From contig JAFXCP010000021.1 of the NCBI GenBank assembly GCA_017521405.1, forward strand, positions 62,001-126,000: a DNA stretch of 64,000 nucleotides, given 5' to 3'. The stretch comes from Akkermansia sp. (GTDB taxonomy: Bacteria > Verrucomicrobiota > Verrucomicrobiia > Verrucomicrobiales > Akkermansiaceae). The notes under the pieces are model-generated. The model did no database searches, was not told the DNA's origin, and saw only the letters and a program-made list of their open reading frames with translations. This document shows, piece after piece, positions 59,748 through 64,000 of this stretch. Numbering within the stretch: position 1 is the stretch's first letter; each line of letters opens with the position of its first letter. The translations under genes and the position numbers were made by a program.

Positions 59748-59776
59748 TTGCCAAAGACCAATACGCACTGTACAAT
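59748..59776 (+). promoter_or_regulatory. Promoter of ppiC-aroA-dnaG
   Basis: TTGCCA (59748-59753), 17 bp, TACAAT (59771-59776). The GTG start at 59784 is 7 nt away, so a leaderless transcript starting at GTG is predicted. Confidence 0.6.
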
Positions 59777-59783
59777 AAAAAGC

Positions 59784-60800
59784 GTGAAGTGGACGCCGCT
59801 GAAAATCTACGCGTTAAAACTGGCCATGTTCAGCACTGTACTGGGGTATTTGGCAGTGGATTTATGGCTGTTGCAAGGACCGGTATACGGCTTCCTGCAT
59901 GCTGAGAAAAAAGCTGCCGCCGCAGTAGCCACCATATATGGGGAACGCCTCAGCCCCCGGCAACTGGAGCGGCACACCGCAGAACAGGACATGCTCGCTG
60001 GGCGCACAAAACCGGCACCTGCGCTGCAAGCCAGCAGAGTAATGGAAATGGTGTACGGAAGCCTCCTGCGCTTACGCGCCCGGTACAATGATACGAACTT
60101 ACCGCAGAACCGCCCGGAAGCGGAAGCCGAGGTAGCGCGCCTGGCATCCCGCGCCGGCAGCGATGCCGCCTTCGAACAACTTTTAGCCACACAGGGATAC
60201 ACACGCCGCCAATTCACTGATAAGGTGGAAGCCCGCCTGCGCCAGCAAGCCCTGCTGGAACGTAGCATCTCCCAAGGCAGCCATGTGGATAATGCCGCCA
60301 TTATGGCTCACTACAAACAGATGCGGGAGGAGATGACGATTCCCGCATCTCGCCCGGTAAAACACATCTTCATAGCCCAGCATGGGCGCAGCCCGCAGGA
60401 GGCGGAACAAGCAGCCCGCCTTCTGCTCTCGCGTTTGGAAGCAGGCGAGGAATTCGGGGAACTCGCCCGGGAAGCCAGTGAGGATCCCCGCAGTGCCCCC
60501 CAAGGCGGGAATCTCGGCACGCTGTACGATACGCCCACACTACCGCTGGAAGAGCTTAACCTCTTTGGTGCAGCCCCCATTGCTGCGGGCAACCCCGTAT
60601 TGGCTCAAAGCCGATGGGGATGGCATGTTCTGCAAGCAGGTCCCATTACGCCGGCGTACATTCCCTCCTTGGATGAGTGCCGCCAAACCTTACGCACCGC
60701 CATAATCAGCGCCCAGCGGGAGCTGGGAGTCAATGCCTACCTTCACTCCGCCCTCAAGGAAGGGCGCCAACAAAAACGCATCCAAATTCATGCCCAGTGA
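59784..60800 (+). CDS. Membrane-anchored parvulin-type peptidyl-prolyl isomerase
   Basis: A 338-residue PpiC/SurA-like protein. A single N-terminal membrane segment (about residues 7-28, LKLAMFSTVLGYLAVDLWLLQG) is followed by a SurA-N-like helical region and a rotamase domain: RPVKHIFIAQHGRSPQEAEQAARLLLSRLEAGEEFGELAREASEDP and GGNLGTL, ending in SRWGWHVLQ. It probably acts on exported proteins. GTG is chosen as start because the -10 box lies just before it, and upstream in-frame codons lie within the promoter. It overlaps the aroA start by 8 bp. Confidence 0.85.
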   Translation: MKWTPLKIYALKLAMFSTVLGYLAVDLWLLQGPVYGFLHAEKKAAAAVATIYGERLSPRQLERHTAEQDMLAGRTKPAPALQASRVMEMVYGSLLRLRARYNDTNLPQNRPEAEAEVARLASRAGSDAAFEQLLATQGYTRRQFTDKVEARLRQQALLERSISQGSHVDNAAIMAHYKQMREEMTIPASRPVKHIFIAQHGRSPQEAEQAARLLLSRLEAGEEFGELAREASEDPRSAPQGGNLGTLYDTPTLPLEELNLFGAAPIAAGNPVLAQSRWGWHVLQAGPITPAYIPSLDECRQTLRTAIISAQRELGVNAYLHSALKEGRQQKRIQIHAQ

Positions 60801-62100
60801 CTGCATTACCGTAAGCCGCGCCACCCGAGGTCTGCACGGCACCATCATCATTCCCGGCGATAAGAGCATCTCCCACCGCGTAGCCCTTTTGGGGGCCATG
60901 GCCGAAGGGCGCATGAACGTCCGCAATTATCTTTGCAGCGAGGATTGCCTCAACACCCTGCGCGCCATGCAGCAGCTTGGTGCCAGAGTCATCCCCGGAG
61001 CGGAGCCGGAAAACTTCACCCTTTGCGGCACCGGCATGCGGCCCACCGCCCCCCGGCAGGATATCGATTGCGGCAACTCCGGTACGGGCATGCGGCTCAT
61101 GGCCGGCATGCTGGCTGCCATGCCCTTCCGCAGTCGCATGTATGGGGATAGCTCCTTGTGCAGCCGCCCCATGGGGCGCATTATGGCTCCCCTTTCTGCC
61201 ATGGGAGCGCGCATCCGTTCCTGCGGGCAAAAACCCGGTTGCGCCCCATTGGAAATAGAAGGCACAGACTTGCACAGCATCGAATACACTCTACCCATGG
61301 CCAGTGCCCAGGTAAAGAGTGCCATTCTGCTGGCAGGCATGCTGTTGGAAGGTCGCACCATCGTCCACCAACCCGCCATCACACGCGACCACACAGAACG
61401 CCTGTTCGGGCATTTTGGCATACCCTGCGAAGTATCGGCCGATGGGCTCAGCATCTCGGTACAAGGCAAAGCCCATCCCGTGGCCAAGGACATCACCATC
61501 CCCGGGGATATCTCCAGTGCAGCCTTCTGGCTCGTAGCGGCATCCATCGTACCGGGCAGCGAGGTATGCCTCCGCAATGTGGGACTTAACCCCACACGCG
61601 ATGCCATTATCCATGTGCTTCGCCGCATGGGGGCACACATCGCCATCAGCCTCACATCCGATGCAGGAGAACCATACGGAGACATCACCATCCGCGCAGC
61701 AGAACAACTGCACGGCACCACCATAGAAGCCCACGAAATACCCAACCTTATTGATGAGATACCCGTGCTTTCCGTGGCCGCAGCCTATGCCTCCGGCACC
61801 ACAAGCATCCGCAATGCCGCAGAACTACGAGTAAAAGAGAGCGACCGCATTGCCACCACCGCCGGGAACCTGCGTGCCATGGGCGCCCAAGTGCAGGAAT
61901 ATCCGGACGGCATGGAAATTACAGGCGGTGCCCCGCTGCACGGAGCCACCATGGATAGTTATGGCGACCACCGCATTGCCATGGGCTTCCTAATGGCCGG
62001 CTTAAACGCCGATGGGGAAACCACCCTGCTGAATTGCCGCAACATCAACACCTCCTATCCCGGTTTTGCAGAACACCTGCGGGTTCTTACCGGTTACTAA
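60793..62100 (+). CDS. aroA: 3-phosphoshikimate 1-carboxyvinyltransferase (EPSP synthase)
   Basis: A 435-residue EPSP synthase of the shikimate pathway. Marks are IPGDKSISHRVALLGAMAEG at the start, GNSGTGMRLMAGMLAAMPFR, and the C-terminal LRVKESDRIATTAGNLRAMGA and DHRIAMGF. All usual substrate-binding residues in these motifs are present. The ATG at 60793 overlaps the ppiC stop (8 bp), so the two are coupled. A longer frame upstream lies inside ppiC and is rejected. Confidence 0.95.
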   Translation, partial: PSDCITVSRATRGLHGTIIIPGDKSISHRVALLGAMAEGRMNVRNYLCSEDCLNTLRAMQQLGARVIPGAEPENFTLCGTGMRPTAPRQDIDCGNSGTGMRLMAGMLAAMPFRSRMYGDSSLCSRPMGRIMAPLSAMGARIRSCGQKPGCAPLEIEGTDLHSIEYTLPMASAQVKSAILLAGMLLEGRTIVHQPAITRDHTERLFGHFGIPCEVSADGLSISVQGKAHPVAKDITIPGDISSAAFWLVAASIVPGSEVCLRNVGLNPTRDAIIHVLRRMGAHIAISLTSDAGEPYGDITIRAAEQLHGTTIEAHEIPNLIDEIPVLSVAAAYASGTTSIRNAAELRVKESDRIATTAGNLRAMGAQVQEYPDGMEITGGAPLHGATMDSYGDHRIAMGFLMAGLNADGETTLLNCRNINTSYPGFAEHLRVLTGY

Positions 62101-62109
62101 TGGTTCCGC

Positions 62110-63981
62110 ATGGCTCGCATTACGCAAGAATGTGCCGCCCGCATTAAGGACTCCGCAGATATTGTGGAGCTGGTGGGGCGTTATGTCCAGTTGCGCCGCG
62201 CGGGCAACTCGTGGAAAGCCTGCTGCCCTTTCCACAGTGAGAAAACACCCTCTTTTCACGTTAATCCGGCGCGGCAGAGTTTCCACTGCTTTGGCTGCGG
62301 CGTGGGGGGAGATGCACTCAAATTCATCATGATGTTTGAGAATCTGGACTACCCGACCGCCCTACGCCGCTTGGCGGATATGAATGGTATTCCGGTGATT
62401 GAGGAAGCAGAGAACCCGGAAATGGCACGTCTACGCCGCTTGCGCGGGCGCATTGTGGAGGTGAACCAATTGGCCGCCGAATACTTCCACCGCAAACTCT
62501 GCCGCGACCGCGCAGCCCAACATGTGCGCGATTACCTCCGCAAGCGCGAATTCAACATTGATATAGCCAAAACTTGGCAATTAGGCTGGGCGCCGGAGGA
62601 CTCCTCCGAGCTGCTCCGCCTCGCCGCAAGCCGAGGCATGGATACACGCCTGCTTACGGATGCCTATCTGCTGGCTCAAGGGAGGCGGGGCAATTACACC
62701 GTTTTTCGGAATCGTCTCATGTTCCCCATCCACAACGTGCGGGGAGAAGTGGTGGGCTTCTCCGGGCGTGTGATGCAAGAAGAGCAGGACCCCCGTAAAT
62801 ACCTCAACACGGCGGAAACCCCGGCCTTCCGCAAAAGCGAGCTGCTCTTCGGTCTCCATAAAGCCACCGCTGCCATGGGAAAAGCCGGCATGACCGCCGT
62901 GGTATGCGAAGGACAGCTGGATGTCATTGCCTGCCATGAGAAGGCAGATATTCGCAACGCCGTAGCCGGTTTAGGCACCGCTTTTACGGATGAACATGCA
63001 CGGTTACTTCGCAAATATGCCGGCAAGGCCATCCTGTGTTACGATGGGGATAATGCCGGCATCAAAGCCAGTGAGAAAACCTTCCGCAAACTGGCAGCTG
63101 CCGGGCTGGAGGTGTACCATGCCAGCTTGCCGGCGGGGGAGGACCCGGATTCCCTCATCCGCACCCGAGGAGCCCAAGCATTGAAGGATGCCATCGCCCA
63201 AGCCCGCCCCTATCTGGAAGTACGGGTGGGGCAGGAATTGAGCCTTATCCGTGGCGATGCCAATGCCCGCGCCGCACTTATCCCCCGCATGGCCGATTTG
63301 GCAGCAGAAATTACGGACCGCAACCGCCGGGATGTGGCTGTGGCCGATTTGGCTACCCGCCTCAACACCGGGCTGGAGGCTCTGCGAGAAAGCGTGGAAG
63401 CCATTATCCGCAGCAAAAAGGAAGCTCCGCCGGCAAACTTGTACGATGCCCCCGCCGCTCCGGAGATGGATGTCTATGGGGAGGAGGACACTTACCCCCC
63501 ATCCCCGGCAGAGGAGCATGGTACGCCTCCGGCACGCATCATCCCCATTAGCCTACACGCAGTCATCCACGATTTGCTTCTCCTGGCAAGCAGCCATGCA
63601 GAAGCCCAGCAAATGCTGCTGGACCGCATCGAGGAGCTACAGGAGCCTATACGCCTGCTTAGCGGCGGAGTGGTGTTGCAGCGCTTTCTGGAAACCCTCC
63701 CCACCCCCGGGGATGAGACTGCGTGGCAGCAATTCGTACAAAGCCTTCCGCCGGAGCAAGCTGCGGCACTCAAAAACCTTCCCGAAAACCGCCACAGCCC
63801 GGATAACATCGCTGCCACGGTGGAGCAAACCTGCGCTGTTGCGGCCATTGCGGCTCTCAAGGCGCAGGTGGACCGGCTCCGTTCCCGCATTGCCCACATG
63901 GAACCCATGGAAGCAGCCCAAATCATCCAAGAGGTGAGTGAGCTGCAGCGGCTTATCAACCAGGCAGAAAAGGAGAATTAG
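62110..63981 (+). CDS. dnaG: DNA primase
   Basis: A 623-residue DnaG. The N-terminal zinc-binding domain has CCPFHSEKTPSFHVNPARQ and FHCFGCGVGGD. The polymerase core has the TOPRIM motifs VVCEGQLDVIACHE and ILCYDGDNAGIKA. A variable acidic/Pro-rich linker (about residues 440-475) leads to the helicase-binding C-terminal domain. It makes RNA primers for replication. It begins 9 bp after aroA as the third gene of the operon and is complete within the window. Confidence 0.96.
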   Translation: MARITQECAARIKDSADIVELVGRYVQLRRAGNSWKACCPFHSEKTPSFHVNPARQSFHCFGCGVGGDALKFIMMFENLDYPTALRRLADMNGIPVIEEAENPEMARLRRLRGRIVEVNQLAAEYFHRKLCRDRAAQHVRDYLRKREFNIDIAKTWQLGWAPEDSSELLRLAASRGMDTRLLTDAYLLAQGRRGNYTVFRNRLMFPIHNVRGEVVGFSGRVMQEEQDPRKYLNTAETPAFRKSELLFGLHKATAAMGKAGMTAVVCEGQLDVIACHEKADIRNAVAGLGTAFTDEHARLLRKYAGKAILCYDGDNAGIKASEKTFRKLAAAGLEVYHASLPAGEDPDSLIRTRGAQALKDAIAQARPYLEVRVGQELSLIRGDANARAALIPRMADLAAEITDRNRRDVAVADLATRLNTGLEALRESVEAIIRSKKEAPPANLYDAPAAPEMDVYGEEDTYPPSPAEEHGTPPARIIPISLHAVIHDLLLLASSHAEAQQMLLDRIEELQEPIRLLSGGVVLQRFLETLPTPGDETAWQQFVQSLPPEQAAALKNLPENRHSPDNIAATVEQTCAVAAIAALKAQVDRLRSRIAHMEPMEAAQIIQEVSELQRLINQAEKEN

Positions 63982-64000
63982 CCCTCCGCCGGGAGCCGCT

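Overview
The window looks like a chromosomal segment of a gut Verrucomicrobium of the Akkermansia lineage. Three things suggest this. Giant beta-strand-repeat surface proteins end in a VPEP / hydrophobic / Arg-rich PEP-CTERM-like tail. There is a secreted GH84 hexosaminidase of the kind used on host glycans. The GC-rich backbone carries many promoters of the form TTGNNN - 16 to 18 bp - TAGAAT or TATAAT placed within about 7-17 bp of a start codon. The species is inferred from gene content, not from a marker comparison.

Layout. 1-2.5 kb is an accessory zone: the end of an unknown gene, an ISL3-type transposase fragment, a tiny hydrophobic peptide gene followed by a short terminator-bounded RNA with antisense complementarity to the peptide's start region (candidate type I toxin-antitoxin), the tail of a type III restriction subunit, and two small membrane proteins. 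2.5-5.5 kb has a noncoding stretch with inverted repeats, a GIY-YIG protein, tRNA-Ala(GGC), an M15 peptidase with a holin-like partner, and a lipoprotein. 5.6-12.2 kb holds rplQ-rpoA, a CBM9-like protein, an orphan OppF-type ATPase, and rarA with a dynamin-like GTPase. 12.3-18.4 kb holds crcB and a Y-family polymerase / YolD-like pair. A low-GC type II restriction-modification cassette (C5 methyltransferase plus MvaI/BcnI-type nuclease) has split this pair, and it is flanked by 180-bp direct repeats that preserved both host genes.

18.4-31 kb is housekeeping: the pyrC-DUF3820-menA-lipoprotein-thioesterase operon, fumarase, cdsA, a lipid kinase, GH84, tRNA-Pro(CGG), yebC and rho. 31-50 kb is a surface-protein locus: a frameshifted PEP-CTERM remnant, an exported 17-repeat ankyrin protein, and two giant paralogues (2358 and 3071 aa). 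Each giant protein starts with an IgA1-protease-like (S6) serine protease domain with a recognisable His/Asp/Ser triad and ends in a PEP-CTERM tail instead of an autotransporter barrel. 50-64 kb returns to housekeeping: ispA-asd, rseP, an outer-membrane protein, malQ, a DksA-like protein, rpmG, rpsR, folE2, fmt, and a ppiC-aroA-dnaG operon.

The most notable signals are the candidate type I toxin-antitoxin locus (about 0.85-1.29 kb), the restriction-modification insertion with a long target duplication (14.3-18.1 kb), and the tandem S6-protease/PEP-CTERM giants (33.5-49.9 kb).
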